Shown here piece by piece: positions 7,847 to 16,268 of a DNA stretch of 64,000 nucleotides. Origin of the DNA: Streptomyces sp. JJ36 (GTDB lineage Bacteria; Actinomycetota; Actinomycetes; Streptomycetales; Streptomycetaceae); NCBI RefSeq assembly GCF_021696945.1, contig NZ_JACYHE010000006.1, positions 1 to 64,000 of the forward strand, written 5' to 3'. Each line of letters starts with the position of its first letter. The first letter of the stretch is position 1. Under the pieces are notes generated by a model that worked only from the letters and a program-made list of their open reading frames with translations, searched no databases and had not been told where the DNA came from. A program made the translations under genes and the position numbers.

Positions 7847-8761
7847 ATGACGCCCCCACCGCACACCCCGGACGGACCACACCGTCGCACCGGCGACGGC
7901 ACCGGCGGCCTCCTGCACGGCACCACCACCTATGAGGCCCTCCGCGCCCGCGCGGTCGCGCTCCGGCGCCGCGGCCACAGCCGGCGGCAGATCCGGGACA
8001 CCCTGAAGGTGCACAACAACGACCTGCTCAACCACCTCCTGGACGGCGAGCCACCGCCGCAGTGGACCCGGCGCCCCAACGCCAAGGACCACCTCCGCGA
8101 GCGCGCCCGCGAGCTGCGCCGCGCCGGCTGGACCTACGACCGCATCCAGCTCGAACTGGGCGTCTCCAAGAGCTCGATCTCCCTGTGGGTGCGCGACCTG
8201 CCGAAACCGCCGCGCCCGCGCCGCTCCCCCGAGGAGGCCTCCGCGATCGCCCGGCGGGGCTGGGAGGCGACGCTCGCCCGCCGCGAGGCGGAGCGCCGGG
8301 CGACCAAGGAGGCGGCGGCTGCCGAGATCGGCCCACTCAGCGACCGTGAGCTGTTCCTGGTCGGCGTGGGGCTGTACTGGGCGGAGGGCGCCAAGGACAA
8401 GCCGTACGCCCGGCGGGAGTCCGTGAAGTTCGTCAACAGCGATCCGGACGTCATCCGGCTCTTCCTGCGCTGGCTGGCCGTTCTGGGCGTCGACCAGGAG
8501 CGCCTCCGGTTCCACGTCAGCATCCACGAGACCGCAGACGTGGCCACCGCGGAGGCGTTCTGGGCCGAGGTCGCGAGCGTCCCCCGGTCACGACTGAACA
8601 AGACCGTCCGGAAACGCCACAAGCCGAAGACCTCACGGAAGAACACCGGGGACGCCTACCACGGCTGCCTGGTGGTCTACGTGACGCGGGCGGCGGACCT
8701 ATATCGTCGCATCGAGGGCTGGTGGTGCGGCATAGTAGGCACGCCGCACCCACCGGGGTAA
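7847..8761 (+). CDS. Double helix-turn-helix protein with LAGLIDADG-like domain
   Basis: 304 residues. Two HTH-like segments lie in tandem: about 22-65 (A-L-R-R-R-G-H-S-R-R-Q-I-R-D-T-L-K) and about 80-120 (R-A-G-W-T-Y-D-R-I-Q-L-E-L-G-V-S-K-S-S-I). After a basic helix, residues about 160-295 resemble the LAGLIDADG endonuclease fold: G-V-G-L-Y-W-A-E-G-A-K with an acidic residue at the end of the first helix, then S-D-P-D-V-I-R-L-F and F-H-V-S-I-H-E-T. The match is to the fold pattern; a second LAGLIDADG helix is not obvious. It lies 27 bases upstream of tRNA-Gln on the same strand. It could be a DNA-binding regulator that reuses a homing-endonuclease fold, as WhiA does, rather than a nuclease. 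No experimental role is known to me. Confidence 0.6.
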   Translation: MTPPPHTPDGPHRRTGDGTGGLLHGTTTYEALRARAVALRRRGHSRRQIRDTLKVHNNDLLNHLLDGEPPPQWTRRPNAKDHLRERARELRRAGWTYDRIQLELGVSKSSISLWVRDLPKPPRPRRSPEEASAIARRGWEATLARREAERRATKEAAAAEIGPLSDRELFLVGVGLYWAEGAKDKPYARRESVKFVNSDPDVIRLFLRWLAVLGVDQERLRFHVSIHETADVATAEAFWAEVASVPRSRLNKTVRKRHKPKTSRKNTGDAYHGCLVVYVTRAADLYRRIEGWWCGIVGTPHPPG

Positions 8762-8788
8762 CGGATGTCCGTTTCACCCGGTTTGCTA

Positions 8789-8860
8789 TCCCCTGTGGTG
8801 TAATAGGCAACACTAACGGTTTTGGTCCGTTCGTTCCAGGTTCGAGTCCTGGCAGGGGAG
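8789..8860 (+). tRNA. tRNA-Gln (UUG anticodon)
   Basis: 72 nt. The acceptor stem TCCCCTG (8789-8795) pairs with CAGGGGA (8853-8859), with G8860 as discriminator. The anticodon stem AACGG/CCGTT encloses the loop TTTTGGT, so the anticodon is TTG (Gln, CAA). The T arm contains GTTCGAGTC flanked by CCAGG/CCTGG. The 3' CCA is not encoded. It lies directly upstream of glmU, the usual streptomycete order. Confidence 0.95.
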
Positions 8861-8969
8861 CTCTCGAAAGCCGGGCCGCACGGTGCATGCCACGGCGCCC
8901 GGGGCCCCCGTGAACCCACCGGTATCCTGCGGGTGTCATCCCCACCACCCGAAGCCGAAGGGCACCCCC

Positions 8970-10427
8970 GTGAGCGCCAACCGCCCGGCAGCCGTCGTCG
9001 TTCTCGCAGCGGGTGAGGGCACCCGCATGAAGTCGGCCACGCCCAAGGTCCTGCACGAGATCTGCGGCCGTTCCCTCGTCGGTCATGTCCTGCACTCCTC
9101 CCGGGCCCTGGACCCGGAGCATCTGGTCGTGGTCGTCGGCCACGAGCGGGAGCGGGTCGCCGCCCATCTGGCGGAGGTGGACCCGGGGGCGCGCACCGCG
9201 GTGCAGCACGAGCAGAACGGCACGGGGCACGCCGTGCGCATGGCCCTGGAGGAGCTGGCCGCCGGCGGCGTCGAGCCGGACGGCACGGTGCTGGTGGTGT
9301 GCGGTGACACCCCGCTGCTCACCGGCGCGACGCTGGGGGCGCTGGCGGAGGCGCACGCCACCGGCGGGAACGCGGTGACGGTGCTGTCCGCGGAGGTGCC
9401 GGACGCCACCGGGTACGGGCGCATCGTGCGGGACGCGGCGAGCGGCGCGGTGACGGCGATCGTGGAGCACAAGGACGCCACGGACGCGCAGCGGGCGATC
9501 CGGGAGATCAATTCGGGGGTCTTCGCGTTCGACGCGCGGCTGCTGGCGGAGGCGCTGGGCAAGGTGCGGACGGACAACAGCCAGGGCGAGGAGTACCTCA
9601 CGGACGTGCTCGGCATCCTGCGGGAGGCCGGCCACCGGGTGGGGGCGACGCCGGCGGAGGACCACCGGGAGATCGTCGGCATCAACAACCGGGTGCAGCT
9701 CGCGCAGGCCCGGCGGCTGCTGAACGACCGGCTGCTGGAGGAGGCGATGCTCGCCGGGGTGACCGTGGTGGACCCGGCGTCGACGTGGCTGGACGTCTCG
9801 GTGTCGTTCGAGCCGGACGCGGTGGTGCACCCGGGTTCGCAGCTTCTGGGGTCGACGCATGTGGCGGCGGGGGCCGAGGTGGGCCCGGGGGCGCGGCTGA
9901 CGGACACCGCGGTGGGCGCGGGCGCGGTGGTGTCGCAGACGGTGGCGGAGGGCGCGGAGATCGGCCCGTCGGCGTCGGTGGGGCCGTACACGTATCTGCG
10001 CCCGGGCACCCGGCTGAGTGCGGGGGTGAAGGCCGGCAGCTTCGTGGAGATGAAGAACGCGGAGGTCGGCGAGGGCACGAAGGTGCCGCATCTGTCGTAT
10101 GTGGGCGACGCCTCGATCGGTGAGCAGAGCAACATCGGGGCGGCGACGGTGTTCGTGAATTACGACGGGATGCACAAGCACCGTACGACGATCGGGTCGC
10201 ATTGCCGGACGGGTGCGGACAACATGTTCGTGGCGCCGGTCACGGTCGGGGACGGTGCCTATACGGCGGCCGGTTCGGTCATCACGAAGGATGTGCCGCC
10301 GGGTTCGCTGGCGGTGGCACGCGGCCAGCAGCGGAACATCGCGGGGTGGGTGGCCCGTAAGCGTCCGGGGAGTGCGGCCGCGCAGGCCGCGGAGCAGGCG
10401 CGGGAGACGGAGGACCGGGAGGGCTGA
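8970..10427 (+). CDS. glmU: Bifunctional UDP-GlcNAc pyrophosphorylase / GlcN-1-P acetyltransferase
   Basis: 485 residues from a GTG preceded by GAAGGG. GlmU acetylates glucosamine-1-phosphate and then uridylylates it to UDP-GlcNAc, the precursor for peptidoglycan. The N-terminal pyrophosphorylase domain (about 6-235) opens with L-A-A-G-E-G-T-R-M and has the T-P-K-V-L lysine; G-E-E-Y-L-T-D is at the expected place. The C-terminal part (about 260-460) is a left-handed beta-helix of hexapeptide repeats, with the catalytic His at 374 in P-H-L-S-Y-V-G-D and the N-Y-D-G segment that contacts acetyl-CoA. The last 25 residues are a charged tail. It lies 110 bases after tRNA-Gln and 86 bases before prs, so GlcNAc and PRPP synthesis are neighbours, as in many Gram-positives. 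Confidence 0.97.
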   Translation: MSANRPAAVVVLAAGEGTRMKSATPKVLHEICGRSLVGHVLHSSRALDPEHLVVVVGHERERVAAHLAEVDPGARTAVQHEQNGTGHAVRMALEELAAGGVEPDGTVLVVCGDTPLLTGATLGALAEAHATGGNAVTVLSAEVPDATGYGRIVRDAASGAVTAIVEHKDATDAQRAIREINSGVFAFDARLLAEALGKVRTDNSQGEEYLTDVLGILREAGHRVGATPAEDHREIVGINNRVQLAQARRLLNDRLLEEAMLAGVTVVDPASTWLDVSVSFEPDAVVHPGSQLLGSTHVAAGAEVGPGARLTDTAVGAGAVVSQTVAEGAEIGPSASVGPYTYLRPGTRLSAGVKAGSFVEMKNAEVGEGTKVPHLSYVGDASIGEQSNIGAATVFVNYDGMHKHRTTIGSHCRTGADNMFVAPVTVGDGAYTAAGSVITKDVPPGSLAVARGQQRNIAGWVARKRPGSAAAQAAEQARETEDREG

Positions 10428-10513
10428 GGCGCCCGGCCGGGTACGCGACCGGCACGGACGGGGTTTACGGTGAAGAGGCACCCACGCGAAGCGGAACGCA
10501 AGGAGACTGTGCT

Positions 10514-11491
10514 GTGACCGGGATCAAGACGACCGGCGAGAAGAAGCTGATGCTCTTCTCCGGCCGCGCTCACCCCGAGCTTGCGGAGGAGGTCGCGCAG
10601 CAGCTGGGCATCGGTGTGGTCCCCACGAAGGCGTTCGACTTCGCCAACGGTGAGATCTACGTACGTTTTCAGGAGTCGGCCCGTGGCGCCGACTGTTTTC
10701 TCATGCAGAGCCACACTGCTCCGATCAACAAATGGATCATGGAGCAGCTCATCATGATCGATGCGCTGAAGCGGGCTTCGGCGCGGAGTATCACGGTGAT
10801 CGTGCCGTTCTACGGTTATGCGCGGCAGGACAAGAAGCACCGGGGCCGGGAGCCGATCTCGGCGCGGCTGATGGCGGACATGTTCCGGTGTGCGGGTGCG
10901 GACCGGATTCTCACGGTGGATCTGCACACGGATCAGATCCAGGGTTTCTTCGACGGTCCGGTGGATCATCTGTTCGCGCTTCCGGTGCTGGCGGACTACG
11001 TCGGGGAGAAGGTCGACCGGGACAAGCTGACGGTGGTGTCGCCGGACGCGGGCCGGGTGCGGGTGGCGGACCGGTGGGCGGACCGGCTGGGTGCGCCGCT
11101 GGCGATCGTGCACAAGCGGCGGGACCCGGACGTGGCCAACCAGGTGACGGTGCACGAGGTGGTGGGTCATGTGGAGGGCCGGGTGTGTGTCCTGGTCGAC
11201 GACATGATCGACACGGGCGGCACGATCTGCGCGGCGGCGGACGCGCTGTTCGCGAACGGCGCGGCGGACGTGATCGTGACGGCGACGCACGGGGTGCTGT
11301 CGGGTCCGGCCGGGGACCGGCTGAAGAACTCGAAGGTGAGCGAGTTCGTGTTCACCAACACGCTGCCGACGCCGGGCGAGCTGGAGCTGGACAAGATCAC
11401 GGTGCTGTCGATGGCGCCGACGATCGCGCGTGCGGTGCGTGAGGTCTTCGAGGACGGCTCGGTGACCAGCCTCTTCGACGAGCAGGCGTGA
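10514..11491 (+). CDS. prs: Ribose-phosphate pyrophosphokinase (PRPP synthetase)
   Basis: 325 residues from a GTG with an AAGGAG Shine-Dalgarno. It transfers pyrophosphate from ATP to ribose-5-phosphate to give PRPP for purine, pyrimidine, His, Trp and NAD synthesis. The flexible ATP loop Y-A-R-Q-D-K-K-H-R-G-R-E is at about 100-112, and the C-terminal PRPP loop V-L-V-D-D-M-I-D-T-G-G-T at about 227-238 holds the two Asp of the ribose-phosphate site. Metal-ligand His lies in V-D-L-H-T-D. Length and motifs are those of the class I bacterial enzyme. It follows glmU on the same strand, with a terminator-like hairpin just after its stop. Confidence 0.97.
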   Translation: MTGIKTTGEKKLMLFSGRAHPELAEEVAQQLGIGVVPTKAFDFANGEIYVRFQESARGADCFLMQSHTAPINKWIMEQLIMIDALKRASARSITVIVPFYGYARQDKKHRGREPISARLMADMFRCAGADRILTVDLHTDQIQGFFDGPVDHLFALPVLADYVGEKVDRDKLTVVSPDAGRVRVADRWADRLGAPLAIVHKRRDPDVANQVTVHEVVGHVEGRVCVLVDDMIDTGGTICAAADALFANGAADVIVTATHGVLSGPAGDRLKNSKVSEFVFTNTLPTPGELELDKITVLSMAPTIARAVREVFEDGSVTSLFDEQA

Positions 11492-11496
11492 CGGGG

Positions 11497-11526
11497 GCGG
11501 CCGGTCGCTGAAGCCGGGCCGGCCGC
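11497..11526 (+). terminator. Terminator-like hairpin after prs
   Basis: GCGGCCGG (11497-11504) pairs perfectly with CCGGCCGC (11519-11526) around a 14-nt loop, six bases after the prs stop. Confidence 0.45.
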
Positions 11527-11556
11527 TGATCGATTTCTGTGCGGCCTCCCGCGCCG

Positions 11557-11726
11557 AGTAGACTGCTGTGGTTGCTCGGCGAGGGAGGCCGTTCGTGTGC
11601 GCGCGCCGCGAGGCGCGGGCGTGCGGGGGCTGTCCGTTATCGACGCGCGCTCTTCGTAGCAGGCCTGTCGTGGGCCGGGTGACCACCGTCCATCGGTTCC
11701 GTGTCCCAGACGAGGAGCGCAGCATC
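11557..11726 (+). promoter_or_regulatory. Promoter and long structured leader of rplY
   Basis: A TAGACT hexamer at about 11557-11562 resembles a -10 box and is followed by about 160 nt before the rplY start. The leader has a tight hairpin, CGCGCC-GCGA-GGCGCG at 11602-11617 (GNRA-type loop), and a weaker GGCC/GGCC helix near 11662-11676. GAGGAG at 11712-11717 is the ribosome binding site. A long structured leader before a ribosomal protein gene suggests possible autogenous control; this is inference. Confidence 0.4.
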
Positions 11727-12320
11727 ATGGCTGACGTCAAGCTGACCGCAGAGATCCGCAACGAGTTCGGCAAGGGTGCCTCCCGCCGGCTCCGCCGCGA
11801 GGAGAAGATCCCGGCCGTGATCTACGGCCACGGCGCCGACCCGGTGCACATCGCGCTCTCCAGCTACGACACGATGATGGCGCTGAAGACCCCGAACGTC
11901 CTGATCAACCTGGACATCGAGGGCAAGAAGGAGCTGGTGATCCCGAAGGCCGTGCAGCGCGAGGCGATCCGCGGCTTCCTGGTCCACGTCGACCTGCTCA
12001 CGGTGAAGCGGGGCGAGAAGGTGAACGTGGAGGTGCCGATCCACATCGAGGGCGACCTGGCGCCGGGGCAGCACATCCTGGAGCACGTGCTGAACGCCCT
12101 GCCGGTGGAGGCCGAGGCCACGCACATCCCGGAGTCGGTCACCCTCTCGGTGGAGGGCCTGGCCGCGGGCGACGCGGTGCACGCCAGGGACATCCCGCTG
12201 CCGTCCGGCACCACGCTGGCGGTGGACGGCGAGGACGTGGTGATCCAGGTGCTGGCCGCCCAGGCGGAGGAGCCCTCGGCGGCGGCCGAGGGCGAGGAGG
12301 GCGAGGCCGCGGCGGAGTAG
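11727..12320 (+). CDS. rplY: 50S ribosomal protein L25/general stress protein Ctc
   Basis: 197 residues from the ATG after GAGGAG; the longer in-frame start upstream has no RBS and lacks the family N-terminus. L25 binds 5S rRNA in the 50S subunit. Residues 1-90 form the L25 beta-barrel (R-N-E-F-G-K-G-A-S-R-R-L-R and the K-I-P-A-V-I-Y-G-H-G signature at about 29-38), and about 95-185 is the TL5/Ctc-type C-terminal domain (V-E-V-P-I-H, E-V-P-like strands). The tail is Ala/Glu-rich. This two-domain Ctc form is normal for actinobacteria. It is followed by a hairpin with a short T run, then pth, in the classical prs-rplY-pth order. Confidence 0.95.
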   Translation: MADVKLTAEIRNEFGKGASRRLRREEKIPAVIYGHGADPVHIALSSYDTMMALKTPNVLINLDIEGKKELVIPKAVQREAIRGFLVHVDLLTVKRGEKVNVEVPIHIEGDLAPGQHILEHVLNALPVEAEATHIPESVTLSVEGLAAGDAVHARDIPLPSGTTLAVDGEDVVIQVLAAQAEEPSAAAEGEEGEAAAE

Positions 12321-12328
12321 TCTGCCGC

Positions 12329-12351
12329 CCGGGGCCGCCGCCCGGCCCCGG
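12329..12351 (+). terminator. Terminator after rplY
   Basis: Perfect 9-bp stem (CCGGGGCCG at 12329-12337, CGGCCCCGG at 12343-12351) with a 5-nt loop, followed directly by TTCGTTT. It lies eight bases after the rplY stop. Confidence 0.6.
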
Positions 12352-12482
12352 TTCGTTTCCGACCGCCGCCCCGTGCGTGCCGTGCGTGCGTACGGGGCGG
12401 CGTGCGTGCGCGGTGTGCGGGTGCGTGCCGCGCGGAGTTCCGTAGCGTACGAGTGTGCCGATCGGCTGCCGGAGGGCCTGGG

Positions 12483-13091
12483 ATGACGACGAACGCCAGC
12501 ACGGAGGAGGCCGCGGGGCCGTGGCTGGTCGCGGGGCTGGGGAACCCGGGTCCGCAGTATGCGGGGAACCGGCACAACGTGGGGTTCATGGTGGCCGATC
12601 TGCTGGCGGAGCGGATGGGCGGGTCGTTCCGTACGCACCGGGCGCGGGCGCAGGTGCTGGAGGGGCGGTTCGGGCTGCCGGGCCCGGCGGGCCGGCGGGT
12701 GGTGGTGGCGAAGCCGATGGCGTTCATGAACGTGTCGGGCGGGCCGGTGACGGCGCTGCGGGACTTCTACAAGGTGCCGGTGGAGCGGATCGTGGTGGTC
12801 CACGACGAGCTGGACATCGGCTACGGGGCGCTGCGGCTGAAGCGGGGCGGGGGCGACAACGGGCACAACGGGCTGAAGTCGCTGACGAAGTCGCTGGGGC
12901 CGGACTATCACCGGGTGCGCTTCGGTGTGGGGCGTCCGCCGGGGCGGATGCCGGTGGCGGACTACGTGCTGCGGGATTTCTCGGGGGCGGAGCGCAAGGA
13001 GCTGGACTACTTCGTGGACCGGGCGGCGGACGCGGTGGAGTGCCTGGTCCTGGAGGGTCTGGAGCGGGCGCAGGGCACGTACAACTCCTGA
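12483..13091 (+). CDS. pth: Peptidyl-tRNA hydrolase
   Basis: 202 residues from an ATG with GGAGGG six bases upstream; the longer upstream in-frame start is unlikely. It cleaves the ester bond of peptidyl-tRNAs released by stalled ribosomes. Signature elements are G-L-G-N-P-G at about 20-25, the catalytic His in N-R-H-N-V-G-F (about 31), [10 protein letters not shown] at about 79-88, and H-D-E-L-D with its Asp at about 106. G-H-N-G-L-K-S binds the tRNA 3' end. The length is typical. It directly follows rplY, the usual actinobacterial neighbour. Confidence 0.96.
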   Translation: MTTNASTEEAAGPWLVAGLGNPGPQYAGNRHNVGFMVADLLAERMGGSFRTHRARAQVLEGRFGLPGPAGRRVVVAKPMAFMNVSGGPVTALRDFYKVPVERIVVVHDELDIGYGALRLKRGGGDNGHNGLKSLTKSLGPDYHRVRFGVGRPPGRMPVADYVLRDFSGAERKELDYFVDRAADAVECLVLEGLERAQGTYNS

Positions 13092-13158
13092 TCCGGCGGG
13101 TGTGAGGAAGGGCACCCGGAGGTTGACCCGGTGCGGGGGATGGCGAAGGATCGCCGCC

Positions 13159-13662
13159 ATGCCGAGGAGCACCGGGAGACGCAGCCGCCTGCGGCGGGCG
13201 GGCGAGAGCGCGTTCGGTGTGCTGCTCGTGATGAAGTCGGGGGTCATGGCGCTGCTGGCGTTGCTGCTGGTGGTGGCGGGGGTGTGGACGTCGCTGAGTG
13301 ACGCGCGCCCGGCGATGTCGGCCGGGTCGGGCGAGCGGGGCACGCTGGTGGTGCGGGAGTGCGGCACGGAGGAGTGCCGGGGGCGTTTCGAGCCGGCGGG
13401 CGACGCCGGGCCGGTGCCGGGGGTGTCGATCGGCACGGCGGTGGCGGCGGAGGGCGAGCGGGTGCCGGTGGCGCTGCGTCCGGGGTCGCGGGAGGCGGTG
13501 CGTACGGGGGCGGCGGGGGTGCTCTATGCGTGGGTGCCGCTGGCGGGTGCGCTGGTGCTGGGGGCGCTGGTGGTCGCGGGCGGGCTGCGGATGGTCCGTA
13601 CGGCGTGGGTGATGGGTCTGCTGGGCGCGGGTGTGATGGTGGGGGCGTTCGCGCTGCTGTGA
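13159..13662 (+). CDS. Small membrane protein of unknown function
   Basis: 167 residues from an ATG preceded by GAAGGA. A basic N-terminus (T-G-R-R-S-R-L-R-R) is followed by one membrane helix (about 25-46), an exposed loop of about 70 residues with two Cys in E-C-G-T-E-E-C-R, and two more helices (about 117-137 and 143-165). The Cys pair could form a disulfide outside the membrane, which would place the loop outside. It is 67 bases after pth and may be read from the same transcript. I do not recognise a family. Confidence 0.65.
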   Translation: MPRSTGRRSRLRRAGESAFGVLLVMKSGVMALLALLLVVAGVWTSLSDARPAMSAGSGERGTLVVRECGTEECRGRFEPAGDAGPVPGVSIGTAVAAEGERVPVALRPGSREAVRTGAAGVLYAWVPLAGALVLGALVVAGGLRMVRTAWVMGLLGAGVMVGAFALL

Positions 13663-13927
13663 GGGCGGGCCGGTGTGCGCGGGCCGGTGGGCTGCGGCCC
13701 AACTCCCCTGCTGTGACACTGGATTGTTATGACTGATCGTTCCGGGCAGGCGGGTCCGCAACGGGACGGAAGGGGCCGTTTCGTCCTTGACCGGTGCGGC
13801 GTGCGGGAAGAAGCTGTGGGGCAGTCCGCGCCGCCGGTGGCGTAGCGCGGGTCTCTTCTTTCTCGCGGTGTGCGCGAGCCCCCCTTTTCTCTGCTTGAGC
13901 TTTTCGCACTCGAAGTTGGTACTGCCC
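13663..13927. other. Intergenic region upstream of the LAETG protein
   Basis: 265 bases. An AT-richer patch around 13713-13740 (tgtgacactggattgttatg) is the best promoter candidate. Further down, GGACG/CGTCC arms near 13759-13783 could form a hairpin. An in-frame extension of the next gene to 13787 exists but is not a credible signal sequence. No Shine-Dalgarno is visible before 13928. Confidence 0.35.
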
Positions 13928-14677
13928 ATGCGCGCCTTCCCCCGGGCGTCCGTGGTGCCGGCCGCCGCAGTCGCCGTACTGCTGTCGGCCGCCGCCGCGT
14001 ACGCCGCTCCCCGTGGTGACCACGGCTCCGTCACCCTCCAGGACGCCGCCACGGACGCGGCTCCGCCCGCGGACCGGCCGGAGGTCTGCACGTTCTCCCT
14101 GTACGCCGCCGGCTTTGCGGAGGGCGACCGGGTGGAGTGGCGGATCGTGGAGGTGCGGCCGGGCGGCGCGGCGGGCACGGTCGCGGAGACCGGGAAGCTG
14201 TCGCTGGACGCGGAGGGCCGGGGCCGTACCGCGGAGCTGTCGCTGGCGGACGGCCGGTACCGGATGGTCTGGAACCTGGGGGAGGACGAGGGCGACCCCG
14301 GCGGCCCCGGCGCCGGCACGGAGTTCCGGGTGGCGTGCGACGCCGCGGGACAGCCGGAGGCCGGTACGGAGGACGGCGAGCCGTCGGGGCGGCCGTCGGA
14401 CGCGGACGGCGGCGCGCCGTCCCGCGACGCGTCCCGGAACCCGTCGGCCGCGGAGTCCGCGGACACGGCGGGGTCCTCGGGGCCTTCTGGATCCCCGTCG
14501 GCCCCGGCGTCCCCGCCGCGATCCGGTGAGGCGTCACACGGGGCCGGCCGGGACCTCGCGGAGACCGGCGCGGGCGTGCCGGCCGGCGCGCTGGCGACGG
14601 CCGCGGCCTCGCTGCTCGGTGCCGGCACCTATCTGGTGCTGCGCCGTCGCGAGTCCCGGTCGAACGGGCGTCGCTGA
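13928..14677 (+). CDS. Secreted sortase-anchored (LAETG) surface protein
   Basis: 249 residues. Residues 1-27 form a Sec signal peptide ending A-A-A-A-Y-A-A. About 28-140 is a small beta-rich domain with two Cys (V-C-T-F-S-L-Y and R-V-A-C-D), probably a disulfide. About 140-205 is a Ser/Pro/Asp/Gly spacer typical of wall-spanning regions. The end is a sorting signal: L-A-E-T-G at about 212-216, a hydrophobic helix, then R-R-R-E-S-R. LAXTG motifs are cut by class E sortases in Streptomyces (the long chaplins are known substrates). I infer covalent attachment to peptidoglycan. The ligand of the folded domain is unknown. It converges on the ClC gene with only 21 bases between stops. Confidence 0.8.
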   Translation: MRAFPRASVVPAAAVAVLLSAAAAYAAPRGDHGSVTLQDAATDAAPPADRPEVCTFSLYAAGFAEGDRVEWRIVEVRPGGAAGTVAETGKLSLDAEGRGRTAELSLADGRYRMVWNLGEDEGDPGGPGAGTEFRVACDAAGQPEAGTEDGEPSGRPSDADGGAPSRDASRNPSAAESADTAGSSGPSGSPSAPASPPRSGEASHGAGRDLAETGAGVPAGALATAAASLLGAGTYLVLRRRESRSNGRR

Positions 14678-14698
14678 CCCGGCGCCGCCCCCGGCTGC

Positions 14699-16162
14699 TC
14701 AGGGCGCCGCGTCCCGGTGGGGGCGCGGCGCCGTCGTGTGGATGCGGGGAGTCCGGGAGGTGCGGGGGAGGGTGACGGTGTAGACGGTGTCGCGGGAGAG
14801 CAGCCGGCCGGTGACGGTGGCGAGGGCGACGGCGGGCAGCAGCGGGGCGAGCAGGGCGTGTCCGCCGGTCAGTTCGAGGAGCAGGGCGACGGCGGTGACG
14901 GGGGCGCGGGCGGCGGCCGCGAAGACGGTGGCCATGCCGGCCAGGGCGCAGGCGCCGACGGTGCCCGCGGGGGCGCCGGGGAGGAAGGCCTGGGCGGCGG
15001 TGCCGTAGGCGGCGCCGAGCACGGTGCCGGCGAAGAGGGTGGGGCCGAAGACGCCGCCGCAGCCGCCCATGCCGAGAGTGAGCGCGGTGGCGGCGGCCTT
15101 GCCGAGGAGCAGCAGGAGCAGGAAGGCGGCGGCGTGTTCGCCGTGCACGGCGCTCTCCAGGACGGGGTGTCCGAGGCCGTGGAGCTCGGGGAGGGCGAGC
15201 AGCAGCGCGCCGAGGAGCAGGCCGCCGGTTGCGGGGCGGAGCCAGGCCGGCCCGCGCCAGAGCCGGTCGCAGCCGGCCCGGGTGAGGCGCAGGGTGTGGA
15301 CGAGGCCGGCGCCGCAGACTCCGGCGGCGAGGCCGAGCAGGGCGAAGAGCGGGAGCTGGGCGGGGCCGGCGGGGTGCAGTGCGGGGAGGGTGAGGAAGGC
15401 CGTGTCGCCGAGGGCGGCGCGGGCGGTGAGCGCGCCGGCGGCGCCGGCGAGGACGGTGGCGCCGAACAGTTCGGGGGCGAAGGCCCGCAGCAGTAGTTCG
15501 AGGGCGAAGAAGGCGCCGGTCAGCGGGGCGTCGAAGAGGGCGGCGAGGCCGCCGGCGGCGCCGCAGGCGACGAGCGTGCGGGGATGCCGGGCGGCGGTGG
15601 CGGAGAACCGGCCGAGGGCGGAACCGAGGGCGCCGCCCAACTGGACGAGCGGCCCGGTGCGGCCGACGGAGCCGCCGGTGCCGATGCACACGGCGGCGGC
15701 CAGGGCCCGTACGGCGGCGGGGCGGGTGGGGACCCGGGGCGTGGGCCGTTCCAGGGCGAGCAGGACGTCGGCGACGCCCTGGGCGCGGGTGTCGCGGGCG
15801 TAGCGGTGGACGAGCGGGCCGTACAGCAGGCCGCCGAGGGCGGGGAGCAGCAGCAGGGCGTACGGCGCGAGTGCGGGCGGCAGCGCGTGCCCGGCGGCCT
15901 CGGCGGGGGCGGTGCCCGCGGCGGCGGGGGCGGGGAGGAGCCGGGCGAGGGCGTCCAGGAGCAGGCGGAGGGCGACGGCGGCGAGGCCGGCGAGGGCACC
16001 GGTGAGCGTGGCGAGGGCGAGGAGGGTGAGGAGGCGCCGGCCGGGGCGGTGGGCGCCGGAGGGCGGCGCGGGCCCGGGGGTGGTGGTGCGGTGCCGGGGC
16101 GGGGCGCCGCCGGTGGGGTCGGGGGCGGTGGCTGCGGGGCGTTCCGGGCCGGTGACGCTCAT
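14699..16162 (-). CDS. ClC-family chloride channel protein
   Basis: 487 residues, mostly membrane helices after a 45-residue Pro-rich N-terminus. ClC proteins are dimeric Cl-/H+ antiporters or Cl- channels. Recognisable are G-T-G-G-S-V-G-R-T-G-P (about 161-171), equivalent to the anion-gating loop, and G-G-V-F-G-P-T-L (about 372-379), the second anion loop. The gating glutamate of the usual G-x-E-G-P is replaced by Thr (codon ACC), and the G-S-G-I-P element is not conserved. Loss of that Glu uncouples or opens characterised ClCs, so a passive channel is more likely than an antiporter; this is inference. There is no C-terminal CBS domain. The promoter has MerR-type geometry. Confidence 0.88.
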   Translation of the reverse strand: MSVTGPERPAATAPDPTGGAPPRHRTTTPGPAPPSGAHRPGRRLLTLLALATLTGALAGLAAVALRLLLDALARLLPAPAAAGTAPAEAAGHALPPALAPYALLLLPALGGLLYGPLVHRYARDTRAQGVADVLLALERPTPRVPTRPAAVRALAAAVCIGTGGSVGRTGPLVQLGGALGSALGRFSATAARHPRTLVACGAAGGLAALFDAPLTGAFFALELLLRAFAPELFGATVLAGAAGALTARAALGDTAFLTLPALHPAGPAQLPLFALLGLAAGVCGAGLVHTLRLTRAGCDRLWRGPAWLRPATGGLLLGALLLALPELHGLGHPVLESAVHGEHAAAFLLLLLLGKAAATALTLGMGGCGGVFGPTLFAGTVLGAAYGTAAQAFLPGAPAGTVGACALAGMATVFAAAARAPVTAVALLLELTGGHALLAPLLPAVALATVTGRLLSRDTVYTVTLPRTSRTPRIHTTAPRPHRDAAP

Positions 16163-16180
16163 TCCTCCCCTTCTCTCGAC

Positions 16181-16212
16181 TCCTTACCTTTGTATTATGC
16201 AAAGGTTGTCAA
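16181..16212 (-). promoter_or_regulatory. MerR-architecture promoter of the ClC gene
   Basis: On the minus strand: a perfect -35 TTGACA (16207-16212), a 20-bp spacer filled by the dyad ACCTTTG-CATAATA-CAAAGGT (arms 16200-16206 and 16186-16192), then TAAGGA (16181-16186) as -10. A long spacer containing the operator is the hallmark of promoters activated by MerR-family proteins; the ACCTT/AAGGT outer bases recall CueR sites. No merR gene is adjacent. Confidence 0.55.
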
Positions 16213-16268
16213 GACGGCCCGTGGCCGACCGGGTGCGGAGCGGAGCGGGGACACCGCCGCCGACGTGG

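Noticed and set aside
8789..8860. tRNA-Gln as an integration site for a mobile element
   Set aside because: No integrase or excisionase is nearby, no duplicate of the tRNA 3' end was seen by eye downstream, and the following genes are core housekeeping genes.
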